In this document: positions 7,514 to 15,217 of the stretch, piece after piece
Position numbering within the stretch: the first letter of the stretch is position 1
Layout: every line of letters begins with the position of its first letter
Translations under genes and position numbers: made by a program
Notes under the pieces: model-generated
Database searches by the model: none
The model's input: only the letters and a program-made list of their open reading frames with translations
What the model was told of the DNA's origin: nothing
NCBI RefSeq assembly: GCF_003217495.1
Contig: NZ_QJSW01000015.1
Coordinates: 1-50,738 of the forward strand
From: Paenibacillus barcinonensis
Lineage (GTDB): Bacteria > Bacillota > Bacilli > Paenibacillales > Paenibacillaceae
DNA: 50,738 nt
Reading direction: 5' to 3'

Positions 7514-9982
7514 TTAAAGCATGGCCATATCCCAAGTCCCCTCGCCCTTAGGCTCCACTCCAAAATGTTCGGAGTACGCCGGTTCGCGCAAAGCGAGGAC
7601 ATGACCGTGCAACAGATGTATGACATCACCATTTTTCTCTAATTGCCGTAGTTCCTGATCATAGATGTTCACCGTGTATTGTTGAGCTTCACGCAAAAGT
7701 TCCCCTAATTCATTAGGCTCCAATTCACCATTCAGATCCAGAATTAGCTTCTTCCCTTTGTCACTATAAGGCACAATTACCGCTGTAGCATTGTTAGAAA
7801 TGGCCTCAAAATACTTCTCCGCTGTAGCGATGGCATAATGATTCAGTACCTCTGGCGGCTTGGCGTGTTTATGTTTATAAGCATCGACGTAATAACGGTT
7901 ACGATCCATCAGATCAAACAAATTTTTCTGTTCAAGCTTCTTGATCGGGTAATGCATCTTGTCTTCAATCTCATAAAAATAATATTCAAAATAACGAGCA
8001 ATCGCCGCTGAAGATAACAGATCATTGCCAAGGGACGCCGGATTGTCCCTATACTCCTGGAGGACTCGCTCTGTTTTGTCTGCACCGATTTTGATCTCTG
8101 GTAGACGGGTTAACACTTCATCCGCCGCTCGAACGATATATACATTGCGTATCGCATCTCTGCCATGACGGTTGCATCGTCCAGCCGCTTGTGCAATCGA
8201 ATCCAGTCCAGCCAATGATCGTACAACGCATTCGAAGCTGATATTAACGCCCGCTTCAATCAGCTGTGTACTTACACAGATGATCCGCTCTCCTTTTGCC
8301 AATCGTTGAATCAGACCCTCTTGTTCCTCATTGCCCGAAAAAACAGCTTTCCGATGTGCCGGACACATATTTGTGCTCAGGTGTACAACTTGTACTCCCT
8401 CTTCTTGAAGCCACTCTGCTTCATTTAATGCTTCAAATAGCTTTCGAACAGCCATTTTGGTATTCAAAATAACCAGCACACTGTTCACTTCCCGCATTTG
8501 ATCCTGCACAAAAGAAGAAAGTTCCTCAGCACCCCAGCCAGATGGCGCTTGTTGTGTAAGATCATGTAATTCAACGCGTTTGAAACTGCGTCCCACGTGG
8601 TCCAAATCTTGAATAATCTCGGGTTCGTCCGAGAAATGAAGCTTGTGTTTGACAAAATCAAGTCCAGGCTGCGTCGCGGTACACAGCAGTAAGCTAGAAC
8701 GCCCGATCACATGCAAAAAATTGAGCGCTGCATTGAAAAGCGAGATACAATGCACCGGAACCGATTGCACTTCATCAAACACAATAACCGCATTAGATAA
8801 CTGATGCAGCCTTCTGACATTACGAGTCCCACTGGCATAGAACGTATTAAGAAACTGAACCATCGTTGTAAAAATAATTGGGCGATCCCAATGATCACGG
8901 GCCAGCTTGAGGTTTTTGGCACGAACTTCATAGGCTTCGCCGTCATCATCCTCCTGACGGTCTTCAAACTTATCATCAATAACGTTCGAATGATGCTCCA
9001 GAATCATGTCATCATTTTGCAAAATGCTCCGGATCTCATCCGCGTTCTGTTCTATGATGGTGGTATAGGGAACGATGTAGATAATGCGCTGTTTGTTGTG
9101 CTGAATGGCATGTTTCAGTGCATAGCGCATACTTGCGAGCGTTTTGCCACCACCTGTGGGTATGGAAAGGGTGTATACCCCCGACGGACGAAGTGCAAAT
9201 TCATCACATTGGCGAGACATCTCTCTCCGCAATAGATTGATGGGGGTATTGGCATAGTTTCCTTGTTCAAGCGTAGTCAAGTGCTGAGACAGTAGGCTGT
9301 AGCTTTTTTCAAAAAATGATCGGTAGTCTATGGATTGAATTGGGGTCTCATTTTCCTCAAAACATCTTGTGTTGGTTCGGTCTGCATCAATCAGGCAACT
9401 AAACATGTATTTCATAAGTAATGATCCCGTAATGGGTGGTAGCTTGTGATCCTTAATGATCTTTATGTAGTGTTGAAGTTCTGCTGTGGCTAGTTCGAAT
9501 AGTGAATCCAGTTGCTCGGGAGGGATGTGCTTGTAAAACTCTTCTTTGGCCTGTTCGTATTGTTGCAATTCTTTCGTAACGACACGTTCTATATAAGGAG
9601 AAGTTTGATCAGGAGAGATGTAATCTCTCAAGCCTTGATGATGTGAGATGATGCAATTGGCAATCCATTCAGCTGTGACTTTAGCTTGCGGTATGGCATG
9701 GATCGTATGGTAACGCTCATGAATCAGCTTGCCGCCGGCAGTGGAATGATCTACCGACCCTTTTCGTGGAGGTTTGTCGGGATTAGCTACAGCTTCTTGA
9801 ATATAATCTCGAAATAACTCAGTGAATTTGCCCATATCATGCAACAAACCTGTAATACCAGCCAAATTTTTGATTCCGATCTTCTCTCCAGCCTGTTCTG
9901 CCCCATGCTGCACCTCAATTAAGTGCTCTGGTACTGTTTGAATCTCGTTATCCTTTTGACGGATATGCGCAATGTAGGTCAT
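7514..9982 (-). CDS. cas3: CRISPR-associated helicase/nuclease Cas3 (HD-DExH)
   Basis: Cas3 is recruited by target-bound Cascade, nicks the displaced strand and degrades DNA 3' to 5' as it unwinds it. The 822-aa protein has the standard layout: an N-terminal HD nuclease domain (LLHDMGKF, His48-Asp49, and the later SHHQGL), then a superfamily 2 helicase with Walker A IPTGGGKT, a DEVQ-box VIVFDEVQSVP, and motif VI QAAGRCNRHG, then a short C-terminal domain. All key residues are present, so it should be active. It is the first gene of the operon. The 224 bp upstream hold the terminator of array 2 and presumably the cas promoter, which I could not place with confidence. Confidence 0.97.
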   Translation of the reverse strand: MTYIAHIRQKDNEIQTVPEHLIEVQHGAEQAGEKIGIKNLAGITGLLHDMGKFTELFRDYIQEAVANPDKPPRKGSVDHSTAGGKLIHERYHTIHAIPQAKVTAEWIANCIISHHQGLRDYISPDQTSPYIERVVTKELQQYEQAKEEFYKHIPPEQLDSLFELATAELQHYIKIIKDHKLPPITGSLLMKYMFSCLIDADRTNTRCFEENETPIQSIDYRSFFEKSYSLLSQHLTTLEQGNYANTPINLLRREMSRQCDEFALRPSGVYTLSIPTGGGKTLASMRYALKHAIQHNKQRIIYIVPYTTIIEQNADEIRSILQNDDMILEHHSNVIDDKFEDRQEDDDGEAYEVRAKNLKLARDHWDRPIIFTTMVQFLNTFYASGTRNVRRLHQLSNAVIVFDEVQSVPVHCISLFNAALNFLHVIGRSSLLLCTATQPGLDFVKHKLHFSDEPEIIQDLDHVGRSFKRVELHDLTQQAPSGWGAEELSSFVQDQMREVNSVLVILNTKMAVRKLFEALNEAEWLQEEGVQVVHLSTNMCPAHRKAVFSGNEEQEGLIQRLAKGERIICVSTQLIEAGVNISFECVVRSLAGLDSIAQAAGRCNRHGRDAIRNVYIVRAADEVLTRLPEIKIGADKTERVLQEYRDNPASLGNDLLSSAAIARYFEYYFYEIEDKMHYPIKKLEQKNLFDLMDRNRYYVDAYKHKHAKPPEVLNHYAIATAEKYFEAISNNATAVIVPYSDKGKKLILDLNGELEPNELGELLREAQQYTVNIYDQELRQLEKNGDVIHLLHGHVLALREPAYSEHFGVEPKGEGTWDMAML

Positions 9983-10163
9983 GTATGCTCACCACCATGA
10001 TTTATCAAGACTTTACTACCCATTGCATAGGCTAAAAGACTTGTACTTTAAATTTCGACAACGACTTATATTTCCCTTCTAAAAATCTCTTTTTTATAGA
10101 ATATTATGTAATTTGTTGTTAGGTTCAGTCGGTTTTAAGTAGTTTATGCCTTTATTAGATGAC

Positions 10164-10198
10164 AAAAGACATATCTCTTTTAATGAGATATGTCTTTT
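10164..10198 (-). terminator. Terminator at the distal end of CRISPR array 2
   Basis: A perfect 14-bp inverted repeat (AAAAGACATATCTC / GAGATATGTCTTTT) with a 7-nt loop lies just past the last, degenerate repeat of array 2 and before cas3. It ends in TTTT on both strands. It should separate the array 2 transcript from the cas operon. The stem is AT-rich, so its strength is uncertain. Confidence 0.65.
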
Positions 10199-10206
10199 CA
10201 GGTTAC

Positions 10207-11310
10207 ATTTGATTTCACGCACTCGTGTAGAGTGCGACACACGGGATCGGATCTATACCGTACCGTTAACTTTAATTTCAATCCACGCACTCGTGTAGAG
10301 TGCGACCCGAATTCGTCAGCACCTATTGATAGTTTGAGTAATTTCAATCCACGCACTCGTGTAGAGTGCGACGAACAAAACGCCCTATATGCACAAGGTC
10401 GGACAGTATTTCAATCCACGCACTCGTGTAGAGTGCGACAACCATCGTAAATACAAATAAAATTAAAAGTAAAATTTCAATCCACGCACTCGTGTAGAGT
10501 GCGACCTTGGAAAGAAAAGATATCTCTGCACTTATGGTAATTTCAATCCACGCACTCGTGTAGAGTGCGACATGGTAGATCCAAAAGGCTCCGGTGGGGG
10601 CGGTGGATTTCAATCCACGCACTCGTGTAGAGTGCGACTTTTTGCGCCGACTGCGTGTCATACGAGGGGGAATAATTTCAATCCACGCACTCGTGTAGAG
10701 TGCGACACGGAAACACAGCGAGTTATACAAGGAGGTAGATCATTTCAATCCACGCACTCGTGTAGAGTGCGACAGGAGGGATATACAGATGGACTACAAC
10801 AAATTAACTATTTCAATCCACGCACTCGTGTAGAGTGCGACCTCGACCACAAGCTTGGACAGGTCAGTGATCATGTCATTTCAATCCACGCACTCGTGTA
10901 GAGTGCGACTTTCCAACTTGGATAACTGGATGCGAGTTTTTTATTTCAATCCACGCACTCGTGTAGAGTGCGACCTCGAAGGGATTTATCGTGATGACGG
11001 TAGAGGGGATATTTCAATCCACGCACTCGTGTAGAGTGCGACCCAGCTCCCTTGGCGATCCGCGCCATTTCCTTCAATTTCAATCCACGCACTCGTGTAG
11101 AGTGCGACAGCGGAAAAATTCGCTCTAGCTGGGCGGCGAAAAAATTTCAATCCACGCACTCGTGTAGAGTGCGACGTTATTGTCTGCGGAGGGGTCGGTT
11201 GCTAAACGTATTTCAATCCACGCACTCGTGTAGAGTGCGACGCGACGATAAACGGGATTTGACAAAGCTAGAAAAGGAATTTCAATCCACGCACTCGTGT
11301 AGAGTGCGAC
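10207..11310 (-). CRISPR. CRISPR array 2 (type I-C, variant repeat), 17 repeats / 16 spacers
   Basis: By direct reading there are 17 repeats of 32 nt and 16 spacers of about 33-37 nt. The repeat shares both ends with arrays 1 and 3 (GTCGCACTC at the start, GCGTGGATTGAAAT at the end) but has the hairpin tip TACAC (6-bp stem) in place of a 7-bp stem with GTAT tip. The repeat at 10207-10238 is degenerate in its handle half and marks the distal end. The leader is on the right at 11311. The array lies upstream of cas3. Confidence 0.97.
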
Positions 11311-11503
11311 AGCGAAAAATAACGTATAAACATTTTCATAATCAAAAATATTCCGTAATTCCGCACTTTCTAACCAAGATTTCACACTCATTTTATACAA
11401 AACAATCAATGAATTCAACATACATGTTACCAAAAGGGAATAAAAAGAGCGATTTCTGGTGCGAATCCCCCAGGAAAATCATGTGAGCTTGGCATTCGCA
11501 CTC
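11311..11503 (-). promoter_or_regulatory. Leader of CRISPR array 2
   Basis: It begins AGCGAAAAATAACGTATAAAC, like the other leaders. A minus-strand promoter TTGAAT (11413-11418), 17 bp, TAAAAT (11390-11395) is conserved with identical spacing in leader 3. The conserved stem-loop lies at 11459-11501, with an 8-bp outer stem and one internal mismatch. The block before it (AAAAGGGAATAAAAAGAGCG) is identical to that of leader 3. Confidence 0.8.
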
Positions 11504-11532
11504 ATCTTATTTGAACCCATTTGGAAAAAAAA

Positions 11533-11903
11533 CTAAACTCTTATTGAAAACGATCCAATTTCAAGCATATCTACCCGTTCTGGAGTCCATAATAGTACAT
11601 CTGTAAGAAATGTAAGAGCATTCATTCCAGACAAGCGATCAACGATCCTTTGAACTATCTCTGTCGTATCCCCTCTTGTTTGCTCAACCAGCATAATCCC
11701 TCCTCCATCTCCGTTTATGTATAAATTATCTATATGTTCCACTTTGCACACATGACGAAGCCATAGTACCCCAGAACTCTCTTCAAGAAAAATAAAATAA
11801 CATTCATTTATAACATAACCTTGGTACAGACAAAAATCATTTTACCGTCGTCTAATGGAGCATGTATTAATGAAGCAAGTTTCAACTTTCCTGATATCTT
11901 CAT
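11533..11903 (-). pseudogene. Frameshifted small gene of unknown function (about 122 codons)
   Basis: ATG 11903 has a good ribosome binding site (AAGGAG, 7 nt upstream) but its frame stops after 31 codons. The downstream frame is open from near 11843 to the stop at 11533. The two frames join if one A is added to the minus-strand AAAA run at 11840-11843, giving one continuous protein starting MKISGKLKLASLIHAPLDDG and ending ERVDMLEIGSFSIRV. It may be a true pseudogene, a slippery site, or a sequencing error. A GGAGGAGGG before ATG 11694 could still permit a 53-aa C-terminal product. I do not recognise the family. It is divergent from the Xre-type regulator at 12145. Confidence 0.5.
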
Positions 11904-12049
11904 TGCGTATCTCCTTCACAAGTTCTACACACAAAAAAAGAAGAAAATGTAATGACTACGTGGAAGCAAATAAACTTTACTCCATGTTGTATTGCTATAG
12001 AGAATTCCTTTTGTTAGGATTACAGTAAAACAATTAGTACATGTCACAA

Positions 12050-12115
12050 TGTCAACATATTGACTTATTTTATATTCACATCATATTAGTTTCTTGAATA
12101 CATGTCAACATGTTG
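12050..12115 (+). promoter_or_regulatory. Promoter and paired operator-like palindromes of the Xre regulator
   Basis: Two copies of TGTCAACAT occur: 12050-12064, where GTCAA-CATA-TTGAC is an inverted repeat, and 12103-12115, containing the palindrome CAACATGTTG. The first overlaps a -35 box TTGACT (12060-12065), followed after 16 bp by CATATT (12082-12087). This arrangement is typical of an autoregulated small Xre repressor and could also control the divergent frameshifted gene. Confidence 0.5.
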
Positions 12116-12144
12116 TGCAGAAAATTTTTACTGGAGGAAATTCC

Positions 12145-12375
12145 ATGAATGAACTACTTATCCGCTGCCGTCTCGGCGATATCATGAAGGAACGTGGATT
12201 ACAAAATAAAGACGTGGTCGAATTAACAGGTGTAAGTCGCAATACGATTACTTCTTTGGCAGGTAATGCTACTAAGCGTATTGATTATGATACTCTTGGT
12301 GCACTTTGTAGAGGGTTGAAGGTTACACCGGGGGAGCTATTGGAATATATCCCTGCTAATTCAAAAAGCAACTAA
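12145..12375 (+). CDS. Small Xre/Cro-type helix-turn-helix regulator, 76 aa
   Basis: A 76-aa protein consisting almost entirely of an HTH_3/HTH_26-like domain: MKERGLQNKDVVELTGVSRNTITSLAGN has the classic helix, turn and recognition helix, followed by DTLGALCRGLKVTPGELLEYIP, the usual end of this fold. The start is ATG 12145, with GGAGG 8 nt upstream; an earlier in-frame ATG (12094) lacks a ribosome binding site and lies in the operator region. Upstream TGTCAACAT palindromes suggest autoregulation. It sits between CRISPR arrays 2 and 3, divergent from a frameshifted gene. Whether it controls CRISPR, the nearby toxin ORF or neither cannot be told from sequence. Confidence 0.88.
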   Translation: MNELLIRCRLGDIMKERGLQNKDVVELTGVSRNTITSLAGNATKRIDYDTLGALCRGLKVTPGELLEYIPANSKSN

Positions 12376-12530
12376 TTACGGGCTCTTTACATATTTCCAT
12401 TCATTCAGGAGTTCTTGTACATCTTCTCGAAGGAATGTAGTCAACTTTTACGAGAAGCCTTTTCACTTTATAAGAATAAATATATGTATGTGGGGGTTGT
12501 ATGTGGCAAGGATGTTTAATAAAATAAAAA

Positions 12531-12567
12531 TAAGAGAAAATAAGAGTAGCCACGCCAATGGCTACTC
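12531..12567 (-). terminator. Rho-independent terminator downstream of the toxin ORF
   Basis: On the minus strand an 8-bp stem GAGTAGCC / GGCTACTC with an 8-nt loop (12544-12567) is followed by TTATTTTCTC. It lies about 90 nt past the stop of the small toxin ORF, so the toxin mRNA would have a structured 3' tail. Confidence 0.6.
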
Positions 12568-12618
12568 CTGCACAGCTTATGTGATGTGATCACCTCTGAG
12601 TAGTGCTCATCCAAAGTG

Positions 12619-12660
12619 AAGTGACCCCACCTCTGGCGGTCAACCTGTGGCGGGTCACTT
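12619..12660. repeat. Inverted repeat overlapping the toxin stop codon
   Basis: A 9-bp perfect inverted repeat (AAGTGACCC / GGGTCACTT) encloses a GC-rich partly self-complementary interior. It overlaps the last codons and stop of the toxin ORF. Such a structure could fold in the toxin mRNA or in an antisense RNA from the plus strand. No convincing U-tract follows on either strand. Confidence 0.5.
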
Positions 12661-12738
12661 CTTCTTACGATCAATGTATGTCAGCAACGCGATTACAAAC
12701 ATTGCTATAAGCATCACTTGTTCGAAAGTAAAGTTCAT
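12655..12738 (-). CDS. Putative holin-like type I toxin, 27 aa
   Basis: A 27-codon ORF starting at ATG 12738 has a near-perfect ribosome binding site (AAAGGAGGTG, 4 nt gap). The product has a short N-terminus (MNFTFEQ), a single membrane helix (VMLIAMFVIALLTYI) and a basic tail DRKKK. This is the layout of the Firmicute putative holin-like toxin (Hol-Tox) family of type I toxin-antitoxin loci, whose members typically read as one TM helix with IALLTYI-KKK. An extended -10 promoter lies upstream (12796-12804), and a terminator lies downstream. It sits between the Xre regulator and the distal end of CRISPR array 3. The toxin assignment is by family resemblance; the antitoxin RNA is inferred only. 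Confidence 0.7.
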   Translation of the reverse strand: MNFTFEQVMLIAMFVIALLTYIDRKKK

Positions 12739-12795
12739 GTGCACCTCCTTTCAGGAGATGACCATTTCCCACCACAAATTGGCTGTACATTATAA

Positions 12796-12804
12796 ATTAT
12801 ACCA
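12796..12804 (-). promoter_or_regulatory. Extended -10 promoter of the toxin ORF
   Basis: On the minus strand TGG-TATAAT is a perfect extended -10 element. No good -35 is seen at 17 bp, as is usual with extended -10 promoters. Transcription would start near 12789, leaving a leader of about 50 nt before the ATG at 12738. Confidence 0.6.
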
Positions 12805-12810
12805 GTGTAT

Positions 12811-12840
12811 AGATACTCAGACGAGTATCTTTTTTTATTT
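12811..12840 (+). terminator. Strong plus-strand terminator next to the toxin promoter
   Basis: AGATACTC-AGAC-GAGTATCT followed by TTTTTTATTTTTT is a textbook Rho-independent terminator on the plus strand. The nearest plus-strand gene (Xre regulator) ends 435 bp upstream, so this terminator may end an RNA transcribed antisense to the toxin ORF. That would be the expected position of an antitoxin RNA. Confidence 0.8.
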
Positions 12841-12888
12841 TTTAAGCTACTAACCTTACTTTCCTTCCAAGTAAGCAACCACACCAGT

Positions 12889-14417
12889 ATTTCAATCAGT
12901 CCATTTGAAGTGGAGACGACAAAAACTCAAAATCAAGGGCCGTATGATGGCCGATTTTCAATCCACGTACTCCATACGGAGTGCGACAGATGATAACAGA
13001 ATGGAAAGAAAATGCCGGCATGATTTCAATCCACGCACTCCATACGGAGTGCGACGACTGATGCAGGCGAGGCGCGCCCTTTACGCTATATTTCAATCCA
13101 CGCACTCCATACGGAGTGCGACTGCCATAAGATGGACGGTATCGCGTTTCTGTTGGTCATTTCAATCCACGCACTCCATACGGAGTGCGACAAAATTTTC
13201 TGTTCCTCCATACACATTGTGACCAAATTTCAATCCACGCACTCCATACGGAGTGCGACCCAGATATGTGATTATTTCAATCGCGTCCAAGATTTCAATC
13301 CACGCACTCCATACGGAGTGCGACGACACTACACCTTCAGGACGAGGCTTCTGGTTTGTAGATTTCAATCCACGCACTCCATACGGAGTGCGACTTCGTA
13401 TGTAATTTAAATAGTGAACCAGTAGCCACAGTTAATTTCAATCCACGCACTCCATACGGAGTGCGACAAGGCTGCTAACCCTTCGATCCCTGCCGAACCA
13501 GATTTCAATCCACGCACTCCATACGGAGTGCGACCAACCTCGGCCGCGTAATGGTATTATAGGAAAAACATTTCAATCCACGCACTCCATACGGAGTGCG
13601 ACCCAATATGGGCGGTGCAAGGGACTACTTTGACACCATTTCAATCCACGCACTCCATACGGAGTGCGACAACAACGTTTCCAACTTGAGAGCCATCATC
13701 AGATTATTTCAATCCACGCACTCCATACGGAGTGCGACTTCATGACAAGGCTATGGAGCTTGTGGACATTGAGATTTCAATCCACGCACTCCATACGGAG
13801 TGCGACTGGTCTCCCCTACTATGGAGGTGCAATATGAAACGATTTCAATCCACGCACTCCATACGGAGTGCGACCATATTCAGCCTTCACAGCTAAATAG
13901 CTCACCGTGATTTCAATCCACGCACTCCATACGGAGTGCGACCGGATCAGCTCCTGCAGCTGCGCCAGCAACCAGGTAATTTCAATCCACGCACTCCATA
14001 CGGAGTGCGACCCCTGTATCGGTTGATATAGTTATATGGTTCCGCTATATTTCAATCCACGCACTCCATACGGAGTGCGACTTTACAGCCTACGCTGGAC
14101 GAAATCCGTGATAATACATTTCAATCCACGCACTCCATACGGAGTGCGACTCATGACGATCTACAGATCACGAATGATGAGCTATTTCAATCCACGCACT
14201 CCATACGGAGTGCGACTTTGGCGATTGCGGAACATCAAAAGCGACTGGCAATTTCAATCCACGCACTCCATACGGAGTGCGACGTGAGTGGCGTGATAAA
14301 AACGGTGCAACCAAGCTATTTCAATCCACGCACTCCATACGGAGTGCGACCAGCAAGTAATCAAAGAGAGGAACGATAAACATGATTTCAATCCACGCAC
14401 TCCATACGGAGTGCGAC
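12889..14417 (-). CRISPR. CRISPR array 3 (type I-C), 23 repeats / 22 spacers
   Basis: By direct reading there are 23 repeats (33 nt, same consensus as array 1) and 22 spacers of about 32-37 nt. The most distal repeat (12889-12920, 32 nt) keeps the 3' handle ATTGAAAT and the 5' GTCG but has lost the normal hairpin. The next one (12955-12987) has two substitutions. All others look identical. The leader is on the right at 14418. It is the largest of the three arrays. Confidence 0.97.
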
Positions 14418-14608
14418 AGCGAAAACTAACGTATAAACATTTTTCCAAATGAAAAAATATCGTATTTTCGCAATTTGTACTCAATATATCCCCTAATTTT
14501 ATACAAAGAAATTAAATTATTCAACAACATTGCTGCCAAAAGGGAATAAAAAGAGCGATTTCTGGTGCGAATCCCCCAGGAAAATTATGTGAGCTTGGGG
14601 TTCGCACC
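14418..14608 (-). promoter_or_regulatory. Leader of CRISPR array 3
   Basis: It starts AGCGAAAACTAACGTATAAAC. The promoter TTGAAT (14519-14524), 17 bp, TAAAAT (14496-14501) matches that of leader 2. The conserved stem-loop is at 14574-14608: GGTGCGAA and CCCC pair with GGGG and TTCGCACC around the same loop, with one bulged T. Confidence 0.8.
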
Positions 14609-14634
14609 ACAGACAGGCTTGAGCCTCACATCCC

Positions 14635-14828
14635 TAACGATCCCCAGCGACGCTATTTGGGCCATTTTGAGCATTCCCAGATTCTAACGATCCCTACACA
14701 CCTTATTGACTTGGAATGACGTGTTTTTCGCCAAATTTTGGAGGTTTGAAGTGGAATAGGGCCGCTGGAGATCGTTAGATTTCCGAGCATCACTTAGCGT
14801 GCGAAATAAGGCCCTGTGTGATCGTTAG
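14635..14828. repeat. Intergenic GATCGTTAG-type element, cluster B (4 cores)
   Basis: Four 24-nt cores occur: two inverted (14635-14658 and 14694-14717) and two direct (14755-14778 and 14805-14828). Each has AATAR near one end and GATCGTTAG at the other. The inverted pair faces the direct pair, so the block could fold into a long hairpin. No gene is seen from 14609 to 15217 apart from this block and the repeat remnant at 14879. Confidence 0.75.
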
Positions 14829-14878
14829 CGCATTTGTTTCCCCATCCAATCGGTAGCACACTCCCGCTTTCCTCTTAC

Positions 14879-14976
14879 CGTTCAATCCAAATTCATTCGA
14901 GGTGCGACTTCATTTCTATACGAACTGTGCGATGCACTCTAGAGACTCAATCCTCGTACTTAATCTCCGCCTTCCG
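14879..14976 (-). repeat. Decayed CRISPR remnant: repeat - 35-nt spacer - partial repeat
   Basis: At 14879-14908 the plus strand reads TTCAATCCA, then a divergent middle, then GGTGCGAC. It matches the array 1/3 repeat at 23 of 30 aligned positions with a 3-nt deletion. Exactly 35 nt later (14909-14943) a second, weaker match begins at 14944 (TCAATCC plus scattered agreement over the next 14 nt). The 35-nt interval is a normal spacer length here. It lies about 270 bp beyond the leader of array 3 and has no obvious leader of its own. It could be a relic or a functional solitary crRNA-like unit. Confidence 0.55.
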
Positions 14977-15066
14977 TCATTTTAATTCCTTCTAAGGCTC
15001 AGCTCATCACTATGACATACCTCACATCCAACATTTCCCTCAAGTGCTACATTAAATAACGACCAA

Positions 15067-15091
15067 GTGACCAGAATAGTAAAGTGGTCAC
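15067..15091. promoter_or_regulatory. Inverted repeat, possible TetR operator
   Basis: GTGACCA and TGGTCAC form a 7-bp inverted repeat with an 11-bp spacer, about 130 bp upstream of the tetR start. Size and place fit a TetR-family operator for autoregulation of the tetR-yhgE pair. Confidence 0.4.
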
Positions 15092-15217
15092 AAGCAAATC
15101 CAGCCTCATCGCTGTATTTACATTGTTTTACGAATCCTTCATCTGTAGCGCCATCGCTTCAACGTGTCACCCGCTCCACCCATTAACCATGTCACACCCC
15201 AAGGAGGTGCATATGCC

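Noticed and set aside
10000..10160. Promoter of the cas operon
   Set aside because: Several AT-rich hexamers occur but none forms a convincing -35/-10 pair, so no site is listed.
12094..12144. Earlier start of the Xre regulator at ATG 12094
   Set aside because: No ribosome binding site, and it lies in the operator region; ATG 12145 has GGAGG at good distance.
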